A DNA stretch of 35,824 nucleotides from Methylotenera sp. (GCF_029946165.1 NZ_JAQSDZ010000024.1:1-35824), one strand, 5' to 3'; counted from the stretch's first letter, positions 9,794 to 18,752 are shown. Numbers and translations are program-made. Notes: generated by a model not told the origin, from the sequence alone.

Positions 9794-10531
9794 ATGACAG
9801 AAAACTTAATCAACCCAACTTTAGAAAGCCGACAAGTTCCTGCAGGGAATGGTTGGGCTTGGATTGTGAGCGGCTTTAATTTATTTAAAGCTAACCCGGT
9901 GATGTGGATTGTGATTTTGCTGATTTATTTAGCGATTATTATCCCCATTTCATTCATACCCATCATTGGCTCTATAGCCACGACATTATTAGCGCCTGTG
10001 TTTGCGGCGGGCATGATGTGGGGCTGCAAAGCGCTCGTGTTAAAACAAGATTTAGAAATCAATCATTTATTTGAAGGTTTTAAAAAAAATACCGCCCAAC
10101 TCATTTCAGTAGGTGGTATTTATATGCTGAGCCTCCTAGGGATTATGGTGATGGTGGTTTTGACACTTGATAAAGACACCATTGAGCTATTAATGAAAGG
10201 TCAGGAGGTTAGCCCAGAGCAAGCTAATGCAATGATGCTGCCCATGTTAATCGCGATGCTTTTTATACTGCCGATATTAATGGCTTATTGGTATGCGCCA
10301 GTGCTAATCGGCCTACATAACCTCACAGTGTTGGAAGCAATGAAGTTAAGTTTTATGGCATGTTTAAAAAACATGCTACCGTTTTTGATATACGGTTTGA
10401 TTTTTATGGTGATAATAATCGTTGCGATCATACCAGTTGGCTTAGGCTTAATCGTTGCTGTGCCAGTAATGATGACTAGTTTGTATACGAGTTACGTGGA
10501 TGTTTTTAACATAACAGAAACCACTGATTAA
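9794..10531 (+). CDS. BPSS1780-type integral membrane protein
   Basis: The 245-residue protein has about five to six transmembrane segments (near residues 37-58, 60-80, 107-125, 150-170, 195-225). It opens with the conserved GNGWAWIVSGFNLFKANPVMWI characteristic of the betaproteobacterial BPSS1780 family (DUF2189-like membrane proteins). No catalytic motif can be seen and function is unknown. AGAGGT lies just upstream of the ATG. Only 11 bases separate it from thrB, and a convergent terminator follows. Confidence 0.75.
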   Translation: MTENLINPTLESRQVPAGNGWAWIVSGFNLFKANPVMWIVILLIYLAIIIPISFIPIIGSIATTLLAPVFAAGMMWGCKALVLKQDLEINHLFEGFKKNTAQLISVGGIYMLSLLGIMVMVVLTLDKDTIELLMKGQEVSPEQANAMMLPMLIAMLFILPILMAYWYAPVLIGLHNLTVLEAMKLSFMACLKNMLPFLIYGLIFMVIIIVAIIPVGLGLIVAVPVMMTSLYTSYVDVFNITETTD

Positions 10532-10560
10532 AACACGTCATTCTAATTAAATGACGTGTT
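10532..10560. terminator. Convergent terminator between the BPSS1780 gene and uvrD
   Basis: AACACGTCATT (10532-10542) and AATGACGTGTT (10550-10560) form a perfect 11-bp stem with a 7-base loop in the 51-bp gap between two convergent genes. The outer bases are A/T-rich on both sides, so it can act in both directions. Confidence 0.7.
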
Positions 10561-10582
10561 AACTTGTTGCTCAATAAGCTTG

Positions 10583-12781
10583 CTAAATAGGCGTGAGCTT
10601 AGCAAACTCCAGCGCTAACCATTTTAAACCTTCACGACCAAAATTTACCTGCACGCGCATGTCGTTAGCATTGCCTTCATAGCTGACCACGACACCATTT
10701 CCAAACTTAGTATGGGCAACTTGCTGGCCAATTTTCCACGGCATGGCATTTTTCTGGTTACTGCTTTGTTGTTTGCTCATCATGGCTGGTAGTTCGCTGT
10801 AATCACGATTGCTACCAGACCTCGCGGCAGGTTTGCTGTTTAAACGCTTTAGTAACTCTTCAGGAATTTCATCGAGAAAGCGCGATGGAATACCGTAGCG
10901 TACTTTGCCATGCAGCATACGACTTTGCGCGTGGCTTAAGTACAGTCGCTGTCTAGCGCGGGTGACTGCAACATACATTAAGCGGCGTTCTTCTTCTAAG
11001 CCGGCATTTTCAAACAAGCTTTGCTCATGCGGACATAAGCCTTCTTCTAAACCACTTATAAATACAGCTTTAAACTCTAAGCCTTTGGATGCGTGAACCG
11101 TCATCAATTGCAATGCTTCGCGTCCAACGTCGGCTTGGTGCTCGCCGGCTTCTAAGCTGGCGTGACTTAAAAATTGTGTGAGTAAATCTTGTTCTGTTTC
11201 ACCATCCACATTGTTATGGTTGCCAAAATCTTTGTTGGTAAACGAAACGGCCGCTGTCACCAACTCTTTCAAGTTTTCTATTCGGTCTTCACCTTCTTTG
11301 TCATTTTCATAATGAGCAGTTAAGCCTGACATGGTAATCGCTAATTCAGTTAGCTCGCGCAGGCTAATACCGTAAGCATGATCTACCATTTGCCTAATCA
11401 AGGCGACAAAGCCTTCAATGCCTTTAGCGCCAAGCTTACCGTTACCGACTTTATTAATAGCCGCTTGCCAGATGCTGCAGTTTTCCGCGCGAGCCACTTC
11501 TTGTAACTGCTCAAGGCTACGCGCACCGATACCGCGTGTTGGGAAGTTAATGACGCGCAATAATGCCGTGTCATCGTTGGCATTGGCAATTAAGCGCATA
11601 TAAGCAAGCGCATGTTTAATTTCAGCGCGTTCAAAAAAGCGTAAGCCACCATATACGCGATAAGGCAAATTGGCGTTAAACAGCGCTTGTTCCAAGATGC
11701 GCGATTGAGCATTCGAGCGATAGAGCAGGGCGATTTCGCCTAAAGACGTGCCTTCACAATGCAGCATTTTAATTTCATCAACGATGAATTGCGCTTCGTC
11801 GGTATCGTTATAAGCATCGTACACGCGTACAGGTTCGCCCGCGCCTGCGCTAGTCCATAGATTTTTACCTAGGCGGTTGTTGTTGTGCGAGATAATCGCA
11901 TTGGCAGCATCTAGAATATTGCTGTGAGAGCGATAGTTTTCTTCTAGCTTCACTACATTCTGCACTTTGAAATCTTTTTCAAAATCGCGCATATTGCCCA
12001 CGCGTGCGCCTCGAAAACCATAGATGGATTGGTCATCGTCGCCCACCGCGAACATGCAGTTGTCTTCACCTGCTAGCAGTTTCAGCCACAAATATTGCAA
12101 GCGATTGGTATCTTGAAACTCGTCGACCAATATATATTTAAAGCGGCTTTGGTAATGCCCACGGATATTCGCATCACGTTCCAGTAGTTCATAGCAACGC
12201 AATAAAAGCTCTGCAAAATCAGCGACGCCATCGCGTTGGCATTGCTTGTCGTACTCATCAAAAATCTCGCGCATCTTTGTGGAATGCGGATCGTAGGCTT
12301 CTACCGCATGGGCGCGTAAGCCTTCATCTTTGCAGCCATTGATAAAGTTTTGTACTTGCTTAGGTGGAAACTTTTCATCATCCACATTCATGAGCTTCAT
12401 CAAGCGTTTAATTACAGATAGCTGATCGGCAATATCTAAAATCTGAAAGCTCGCAGGCAAGCCAGCCTCGCGATGGTGCGCGCGCAATAAGCGATTACAA
12501 AGCCCGTGGAATGTCCCGACCCACATCCCGCGTGTGTTAATTGGCAATGATGCCGTAATGCGCGTGAGCATTTCTTTAGCAGCTTTATTGGTAAATGTAA
12601 CAGCTAATAAACCAGTAGGCGAAACTTGCCCAGTCTGTATCAACCATGCGATGCGTGCTGTAAGAACGCGCGTTTTTCCGCTGCCCGCGCCTGCTAAAAT
12701 TAGCGCAGATTGTTGCGGTAAGGTGACAGCTTCTAGTTGTTTATTATTAAGGCCAGAGAGTAATGTAGATTCGGTTTCCAT
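10583..12781 (-). CDS. uvrD: DNA helicase II (UvrD/Rep family)
   Basis: A 732-residue superfamily 1A helicase. It has the Q motif NNKQLEAVTLP, Walker A GAGSGKT (31-37), motif Ia AVTFTNKAAKEM, motif II VDEFQDTN, motif III GDDDQSIYGFRGA, motif IV RSHSNIL and motif VI VAVTRARQRL. A C-terminal Tudor-like part (GQQVAHTKFGNGVVVSYEG) is typical of UvrD/PcrA for RNA polymerase contact. It unwinds DNA in nucleotide excision and mismatch repair. The frame continues to a TTG at 12805, but the ATG at 12781 gives the family N-terminus and is preferred. No clear ribosome binding site is visible. Confidence 0.95.
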   Translation of the reverse strand: METESTLLSGLNNKQLEAVTLPQQSALILAGAGSGKTRVLTARIAWLIQTGQVSPTGLLAVTFTNKAAKEMLTRITASLPINTRGMWVGTFHGLCNRLLRAHHREAGLPASFQILDIADQLSVIKRLMKLMNVDDEKFPPKQVQNFINGCKDEGLRAHAVEAYDPHSTKMREIFDEYDKQCQRDGVADFAELLLRCYELLERDANIRGHYQSRFKYILVDEFQDTNRLQYLWLKLLAGEDNCMFAVGDDDQSIYGFRGARVGNMRDFEKDFKVQNVVKLEENYRSHSNILDAANAIISHNNNRLGKNLWTSAGAGEPVRVYDAYNDTDEAQFIVDEIKMLHCEGTSLGEIALLYRSNAQSRILEQALFNANLPYRVYGGLRFFERAEIKHALAYMRLIANANDDTALLRVINFPTRGIGARSLEQLQEVARAENCSIWQAAINKVGNGKLGAKGIEGFVALIRQMVDHAYGISLRELTELAITMSGLTAHYENDKEGEDRIENLKELVTAAVSFTNKDFGNHNNVDGETEQDLLTQFLSHASLEAGEHQADVGREALQLMTVHASKGLEFKAVFISGLEEGLCPHEQSLFENAGLEEERRLMYVAVTRARQRLYLSHAQSRMLHGKVRYGIPSRFLDEIPEELLKRLNSKPAARSGSNRDYSELPAMMSKQQSSNQKNAMPWKIGQQVAHTKFGNGVVVSYEGNANDMRVQVNFGREGLKWLALEFAKLTPI

Positions 12782-12897
12782 GGCGATATTATCGCATGGG
12801 ATCAATTAAAATTTGGCAAGTAATCTGCCTGCAGCGTGATACAAATTGTTACAAATAAAGCAGAACTAAGCTAATTCAGGCTAGTCTGACTTTGCAT

Positions 12898-13010
12898 GAT
12901 AGCTAGATTAAGTTTTAGCTATCTTTCCGCTACTTTCCTCCCTGAGCGGAAGCCTTAGACAATAAGGCATTTGGCCCCAACTCTAACCCCTTTGAGTTGG
13001 GGTTTTTTTT
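12898..13010 (+). ncRNA. Candidate small RNA: four stacked hairpins ending in a strong terminator
   Basis: On the plus strand there are four consecutive stem-loops. They are GATAGCT/AGCTATC (12898-12923), TCCGCT/AGCGGA (12926-12950), GCCTTA/TAAGGC (12952-12968) and CCCCAACTC/GAGTTGGGG (12975-13002), the last followed by eight T. The second loop exposes TTTCCTCCCT, an anti-Shine-Dalgarno-like pyrimidine run. No coding sequence lies upstream on this strand, since uvrD reads away from it, so the terminator must end something non-coding. The transcript start and promoter cannot be assigned from sequence (somewhere in 12782-12897). This is inferred from structure only, and I recognise no named family. 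Confidence 0.55.
12975..13010 (+). terminator. Strong rho-independent terminator without an upstream gene
   Basis: A nine-pair GC-rich stem (CCCCAACTC/GAGTTGGGG, loop of ten) is followed directly by TTTTTTTT. The opposite strand has no U-tract after the hairpin, so direction is plus. It is the 3' end of the candidate small RNA. Confidence 0.85.
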
Positions 13011-13045
13011 GGTTCGCGCAATCACAAACAAAAAGCCGGTTTGAG

Positions 13046-13349
13046 ATGATGCTTAAATTAAAGTTTGGACTGTGGGTGCAAACTTCTGGCCACACAATTC
13101 CTGTATTAAGTAAATTAAATCAGACAAAGGTGCTCGACTATAGAAAGTCGCGGCGGAGAAGTAAGTCACTCTCATTTCTTGAAGCAATATCACGGCGCGG
13201 ATTTGCAAAAAGACTATCAGCTAGATAAAAATATGGATGGAATTTCTGGTGCGACCTTGTCTGTACGTGCCATGGGAAAAATGGTCAGGTGAGCCTTGTA
13301 TTTTGACCATATCAGCCGCTTAGAACCTGCTCAAATGGGTTATCATTAA
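13046..13349 (+). pseudogene. Decayed FMN-binding domain protein (C-terminal remnant)
   Basis: Translating this stretch and correcting two lesions gives a recognisable C-terminal half of a small FMN-binding protein. KVLDY is followed, after a one-base frameshift near 13141, by ESRGGEVSHSHFLKQYHG, then DKNMDGISGATLSVRAMGKMVR. An in-frame TGA at 13290 follows, and beyond it ALYFDHISRLEPAQMGYH and a TAA at 13347. The DGISGATLS core is the diagnostic FMN-binding signature. The N-terminal half, including any signal peptide, is missing. With truncation, frameshift and nonsense codon it cannot be functional. The 3' neighbourhood (13350-13511) contains no gene I can recognise, only a short inverted repeat (TAAGCTA/TAGCTTA, 13467-13490). 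Confidence 0.65.
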
Positions 13350-13511
13350 TTCAAACGTAGCGTATTGCACCATCAATTGGATGTACGGTAAGATAAAAAA
13401 TCTAAAGTTACATCCCTCTAATTACTGGATTATCGTCTTAAGGTAGTTCAGCACCAACCTCCAGCCTAAGCTAAGCTTGCTAATAGCTTACTTGAGTTCA
13501 TTTTTGTAGTT

Positions 13512-13566
13512 GCCCAACATTTGAATCAAGGGGCGCCATTGGACGTCCTTGAATGAGGGGTTAGGT
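13512..13566 (-). other. attC-like integron recombination site (55 bp)
   Basis: Read on the minus strand, the site starts with R'' ACCTAAC (13560-13566, fits RYYYAAC) and ends with R' GTTGGGC (13512-13518, fits GTTRRRY). These two can pair with one G-T wobble. Inside them, TCAAGG (L'', 13547-13552) pairs with CCTTGA (L', 13526-13531). The unpaired spacers ccctcat and ttcaaat separate the R and L boxes, and the short centre can fold with bulged bases, as attC sites do. The stop codon of the upstream gene lies in L', a common cassette arrangement. Only one such site was found in the window, and no integrase gene. Confidence 0.65.
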
Positions 13567-14080
13567 GTAACAAGCCGAGCGATTTGTAAAACTCATAAAT
13601 GTTAATTCTTTTTTCTTCTGCTCTTTTATAGTTGGTAATGACTTCATCGCCTTCTACTTTTAATGCATAATCGCCGCACCAGCTGATACCACCGTCATTA
13701 TTAATTGAGAGTATCCATTCAGTACCAACAGGAAAATCAGATGCGCGTTTCCAAAGGTAAAACCCTCCGGTACGTATTGCAATTATTGGGCGATTAAACT
13801 CTCCTTTTAAAACATTTTTAACTTCAATTTGTATAGGTGAATACTCTTGGCCATATAAAAGATCGGTTCGAAGTTCAGGAGGGCTTTGTGGTGACGAAAA
13901 GTATAAGTAGCCCATAACTTTCCCATGAATTACATACTTAGTGTATACATCATCATATGCTTGTGTGAATGAGAAGAGCTCTCCACAAGACCCTGCACCT
14001 GCATAAGTGGAAAAAGAAAAGATACTGGTTAAAATAAATACAATGATTGATATATTCTTGTGCACAGTATTTAAACCTAA
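13518..14080 (-). mobile_element. Putative single integron gene cassette
   Basis: The unit runs from TTAGGT at 14080-14075 (complementary to R'' ACCTAA of the attC-like site) to the G of GTTGGGC at 13518, 563 bp, a usual cassette size. It contains one gene in the usual orientation, with a nine-base leader between TTAGGT and the GTG start, and the stop inside attC. The base before TTAGGT is C instead of the canonical G, which suggests a non-standard target site or a later mutation. Removing the unit would rejoin ACC to TTGGGC. The boundaries are inferred from one attC-like site and are not proven. Confidence 0.55.
13526..14065 (-). CDS. Cassette-encoded secreted protein of unknown function
   Basis: The 179-residue protein has a clear signal peptide (NISIIVFILTSIFSFSTYA, cleavage probably after residue 22). 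The mature part begins GAGSCGELFSF and has two cysteines (C27, C130). The pattern of an early cysteine, then HGKVMGY, IQIEVKNVLKGEF and WCGDYAL recalls exported NTR/TIMP-like OB-fold proteins (xxVLKG... and a late cysteine), but that is only a suggestion. The start is GTG at 14065 with no ribosome binding site. The last residues, SNGAP, are encoded by the attC-like site. Base composition is more A/T-rich than neighbouring genes. No known resistance or toxin family is recognised. Confidence 0.7.
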   Translation of the reverse strand: MHKNISIIVFILTSIFSFSTYAGAGSCGELFSFTQAYDDVYTKYVIHGKVMGYLYFSSPQSPPELRTDLLYGQEYSPIQIEVKNVLKGEFNRPIIAIRTGGFYLWKRASDFPVGTEWILSINNDGGISWCGDYALKVEGDEVITNYKRAEEKRINIYEFYKSLGLLHLTPHSRTSNGAP

Positions 14081-14092
14081 GGTAAATTATTC

Positions 14093-14121
14093 ATCCTAAA
14101 CGACGTTTTATATTACGTCAA
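14093..14121 (-). promoter_or_regulatory. Candidate sigma-70 promoter just outside the cassette boundary
   Basis: On the minus strand, TTGACG (14121-14116) and TAGGAT (14098-14093) are spaced by exactly 17 bases. The predicted start of transcription falls near the cassette edge, about 20 bases before the GTG start. It lies between the groEL terminator and the cassette, so it could drive the cassette gene. This is consensus matching only. Confidence 0.45.
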
Positions 14122-14135
14122 ATTATTCAGGCAAC

Positions 14136-14163
14136 AAAAAGCCCCGCAATTGCGAGGCTTTTT
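14136..14163. terminator. groESL terminator
   Basis: The sequence aaaaagccccgcaattgcgaggcttttt forms a stem with a loop of four (AATT), flanked by A-run and T-run, so it can act on both strands. On the minus strand it is the first strong terminator after groEL, about 150 bp beyond its stop. Confidence 0.8.
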
Positions 14164-14179
14164 AACAATACTTAAGTTG

Positions 14180-14309
14180 TATTGAAAACCGTAGCGAGCG
14201 ATGAGAGATGGTATGCGCACGGAACGCAAAAACCGGAATATACATTCAGTACATGAGGATTTTGAGTACCGCGCAAGTGCCAGCTATCGAGCGCAGTAGG
14301 TTTGCAATA
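14180..14309. repeat. Long imperfect extragenic palindrome downstream of groEL
   Basis: About 130 bp between the groEL stop and its terminator form an imperfect inverted repeat. The left arm TATTGaaAACC...CGagCGATg matches the reverse complement of the right arm, TATTGcaAACC...CGctCGATa, and GCaCGG faces GCgCGG further in. The centre contains AGTACATGAGGATTTT. It looks like a REP-type extragenic element, but copy number cannot be judged from one window. It would be transcribed at the 3' end of the groESL mRNA. Confidence 0.55.
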
Positions 14310-14314
14310 TGACT

Positions 14315-15976
<1,662 letters not shown>

Positions 15977-16011
15977 CTATATGTGTTAATTGATTGAATT
16001 GAATAATCGAA

Positions 16012-16299
16012 TTATTCAACAATCGCCATAATGTCTTCTTCACGCATGACCAATAGCTCTTCGCCATCAACTTTTACAGTTTGGCCAGCGTATTTACCGA
16101 ACAACACTTTATCGCCGACTTTAACGTCTAAAGCGATTACTTTACCGCTGTCATCACGTTTGCCAGAACCAATGGCTTGCACCACACCTTGATCAGGTTT
16201 TTCTGTAGCACTATCAGGAATTACAATGCCAGAAGCGGTTGTACGTTCTTCTTCTGAGCGTTTAACAATGACGCGATCGTGTAAAGGACGAATTTTCAT
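16012..16299 (-). CDS. groES: 10 kDa co-chaperonin GroES
   Basis: The 95-residue lid of the chaperonin starts [14 protein letters not shown]. The mobile loop [19 protein letters not shown] and [20 protein letters not shown] are typical. The frame extends four residues upstream (to 16311), but the ATG at 16299 matches the family and has GGAGA upstream. It is first in the groESL operon and under probable HrcA control through the CIRCE operator about 130 bp upstream. Confidence 0.97.
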   Translation of the reverse strand: MKIRPLHDRVIVKRSEEERTTASGIVIPDSATEKPDQGVVQAIGSGKRDDSGKVIALDVKVGDKVLFGKYAGQTVKVDGEELLVMREEDIMAIVE

Positions 16300-16430
16300 A
16301 AGGTTCTCCAAAAATTAAATAACTAAAATAAACTCCACAACGGATGTATTAAGTTGTGAATAAAACTAAATGTTGTTAACACTAAAATATATTGCACATG
16401 GCTTGCGCACCATGCAAAGCGAGTGCGATT

Positions 16431-16457
16431 TTAGCACTCAAACCATGAGAGTGCTAG
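16431..16457. promoter_or_regulatory. CIRCE operator (HrcA binding site)
   Basis: TTAGCACTC, nine bases (aaaccatga), then GAGTGCTAG match the CIRCE consensus TTAGCACTC-N9-GAGTGCTAA at 17 of 18 arm positions. CIRCE is the target of the heat-shock repressor HrcA, and the site lies upstream of groES on the strand of the operon. The hrcA gene is not in the window. No -10/-35 pair can be assigned with confidence. Confidence 0.93.
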
Positions 16458-16565
16458 TTGGTGTGTTGTTTATTGGGTTGGATTGATGAATTTCAAGATT
16501 AAAGATAGAAAAATTGTGATAAAAACCTTATGCTGTAGCCTGTATTTAATATTTAAAGTAGGCAA

Positions 16566-17126
16566 ATGTCACAAAACGAATCTGCGATTGAGCAAATTAA
16601 CTTAGGTCTTAATGAGCAAGAAGATAGACTCTTACTGAAAGTAGGTCTTGCAGATAAAACCGAGGTGGCAGTTTGGATTACGCGCCGCGTGTGCAAAAGT
16701 ATGTGGAATTTACTTAACGGCGTGGCGAATACTAATATGCCAACGGCTCCACAATTTTCACTATCAGCCATCTCAACGCCTGAAGCTAAGCAAGAGGCGC
16801 TCGATAGCTTTTCGCGCGAAGCCACTGAGCTGAAAGAAATCGAGCATCTAGATTTCAAGTCTGAATATCTTGTCGACCGTGAATCACGCTCGGAAGCGCC
16901 CATGCTAGCTGTTCAATGCTTAATTATCGGCGTAGTTAACTCGCCGCCTCAATTAGATTTGCAGTGCAGCAATGGACAATCCGTTAAAATCGCACTTACT
17001 CCGCAACTGGTACATGCGGTCACCAATATGATGCAGTTAGCCACTCGCGAGGCTGGCTGGGATTTATTGATGAACGTCGATAATCGAGAAGTTAGCATTA
17101 TTTCATCGCACCAAACGGTGCATTAG
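16566..17126 (+). CDS. Conserved hypothetical cytoplasmic protein
   Basis: The 186-residue protein has no signal peptide or membrane segment, and I do not recognise its family. Visible pieces are an N-terminal SAIEQINLGLNEQEDRLLLKVGLADKTEVAVWITRRVCK, which looks like a beta-strand domain, a charged middle (REATELKEIEHLDF), and a C-terminal half ending in NVDNREVSIISS. The start at 16566 is the first ATG of the frame. It is divergent from groESL, and its stop is 11 bases before tas, so it is probably in an operon with tas and perhaps phnA. Confidence 0.65.
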   Translation: MSQNESAIEQINLGLNEQEDRLLLKVGLADKTEVAVWITRRVCKSMWNLLNGVANTNMPTAPQFSLSAISTPEAKQEALDSFSREATELKEIEHLDFKSEYLVDRESRSEAPMLAVQCLIIGVVNSPPQLDLQCSNGQSVKIALTPQLVHAVTNMMQLATREAGWDLLMNVDNREVSIISSHQTVH

Positions 17127-17137
17127 GCATATTAACC

Positions 17138-18196
17138 ATGCAATATCGTCAATTAGGAAATTCAAATCTCAAAGTATCCGCAGTTTGTTTGGGCACCATG
17201 ACTTATGGCGACCAAAACACGCAAGCGGAAGCGCATGAGCAGTTGGATTATGCTTTAGCACAGGGCGTTAATTTTATTGATACGGCTGAGATGTATCCAG
17301 TACCGCCTAAAGCAGAAACTTATACGCGCACAGAAACCATGATTGGTCATTGGCTTAAAAACCAAGCGCGCGATAAGATTATTTTAGGTAGCAAAGTCGC
17401 AGGGCGTAATCGTGGACTTAGCTGGATTCGTAATGGCGATGAATCTCTTACCAAAGCGAATATTCGCAGCGCTATTCATGATTCTTTAAAGCGTTTGCAG
17501 ACAGATTATATTGACCTTTATCAGTTGCATTGGCCAGAACGTAATGTGCCCATATTTGGGCAATATCAGTTTGACCCTAAATTAGAGTTGGATGCGCAAA
17601 GTAATCAAAAAGACTGGGTGAGCATCCATACGCAATTAGAAACGCTGGCAGAGTTAATCGCAGAGGGAAAAGTACGCGCGATTGGGCTTTCCAATGAACA
17701 GCCGTGGGGCATCATGGAGTTTCTACGTATCAGCAAAGAATACAATTTGCCACGTGTGGCCACTTTGCAGAATAGCTATCATTTAATGAATCGCACGATT
17801 GATTTTGGCATTAGCGAAATTTTGTATCGTGAAAATGTTAGTTTACTGGCATATTCGCCACTGGCTTTTGGACATTTAACTGGTAAATATATTGATGACC
17901 CGCAAGCTAAAGGTCGGGTCACTATGTTTTTGGGCTATGCGCAACGTTATAATAAACCGAATGTTGCCGCCGCCAGCGCCGCTTATGCCAAATTAGCACG
18001 AGAAAACGGCTTAACGCCAACGCAATTGGCTTTGAGTTTTGTAATGCACCGCTGGAGCGTCACCAGCACTATTGTTGGCGCAACCAACATGGCACAGTTG
18101 CAGGAAAACATAGCTGCTTGGAATACAACATTATCCTCAGAGGTATTGCAAGAGATTGATAAGTTGCATCTTGAAATGACGAATCCAGCCCCTTAA
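17138..18196 (+). CDS. tas: NADP(H)-dependent aldo-keto reductase (Tas-like)
   Basis: A 352-residue TIM-barrel reductase close to E. coli Tas. The N-terminus MQYRQLGNSNLKVSAVCLGTMTYG is typical. The catalytic tetrad is present: D48 and Y53 (FIDTAEMYP), K86 (LGSKVAGR) and H131 (YQLHWPE). GLSNEQPWG and the C-terminal ATNMAQLQENI contribute to cofactor binding. The E. coli enzyme reduces aldehydes or ketones, and the physiological substrate is uncertain. It follows the hypothetical gene by 11 bases. Confidence 0.88.
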   Translation: MQYRQLGNSNLKVSAVCLGTMTYGDQNTQAEAHEQLDYALAQGVNFIDTAEMYPVPPKAETYTRTETMIGHWLKNQARDKIILGSKVAGRNRGLSWIRNGDESLTKANIRSAIHDSLKRLQTDYIDLYQLHWPERNVPIFGQYQFDPKLELDAQSNQKDWVSIHTQLETLAELIAEGKVRAIGLSNEQPWGIMEFLRISKEYNLPRVATLQNSYHLMNRTIDFGISEILYRENVSLLAYSPLAFGHLTGKYIDDPQAKGRVTMFLGYAQRYNKPNVAAASAAYAKLARENGLTPTQLALSFVMHRWSVTSTIVGATNMAQLQENIAAWNTTLSSEVLQEIDKLHLEMTNPAP

Positions 18197-18245
18197 AATT
18201 TGCATTAAGTAAGATTTTTCAAAATTTAATAGAAAGAAAAGTACT

Positions 18246-18587
18246 ATGAGCGCTTTACCAGCTTGTCCAAAATGTAATTCAGAATACACCTATGAAGATG
18301 GCGATAATTACGTTTGCCCAGAATGTGCGCACGAGTGGAGCAAAACCGCTAGTGCAGATGCTGAGGAGGGCACAAAGGTTATTCGTGATTCAAACGGTAA
18401 CGTACTGCAAGATGGCGATACCATCACTGTGATTAAAGATTTGAAAGTAAAAGGTTCATCATTAGTGGTTAAAGTAGGAACCAAAGTCAAAAACATCCGT
18501 CTGGTAGATGGCGACCATGACATTGATTGCAAAATTGATGGAATCGGTGCAATGAAGCTGAAGTCAGAGTTCGTTAAAAAAGCCTAA
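18246..18587 (+). CDS. yjdM: PhnA/YjdM family zinc-ribbon protein
   Basis: 113 residues with an N-terminal zinc ribbon (C7-x2-C10, C24-x2-C27: PACPKC and YVCPEC) and the PhnA C-terminal domain ([28 protein letters not shown]). Once named for alkylphosphonate use, the family is not a phosphonoacetate hydrolase in general, and function is unknown. A ribosome binding site (AGAAAG) lies upstream. It is 49 bases after tas, possibly in the same transcript. Confidence 0.88.
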   Translation: MSALPACPKCNSEYTYEDGDNYVCPECAHEWSKTASADAEEGTKVIRDSNGNVLQDGDTITVIKDLKVKGSSLVVKVGTKVKNIRLVDGDHDIDCKIDGIGAMKLKSEFVKKA

Positions 18588-18752
18588 GCGAGCGAGCTTT
18601 ACTTGTGAAATCTAGGTGGAAGTAATTTCCTGTATTAACAATGCATTAACAGAGTTTTTTTATTCTCTTAGCTATTCAATAATAAATAACGCCCCAACTT
18701 ATTAATAAAAATGGATAACTAAAATGAAGAACTCTAAAATGGAAAACTTAAG

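Noticed and set aside
12803-12805. TTG start for uvrD eight codons upstream
   Set aside because: The ATG at 12781 gives the normal family N-terminus and the extra residues match nothing expected.
12971-13228. 85-codon plus-strand open frame
   Set aside because: It begins inside the terminator hairpin, and its second half is the wrong frame of the FMN-binding remnant, so it is not an intact gene.
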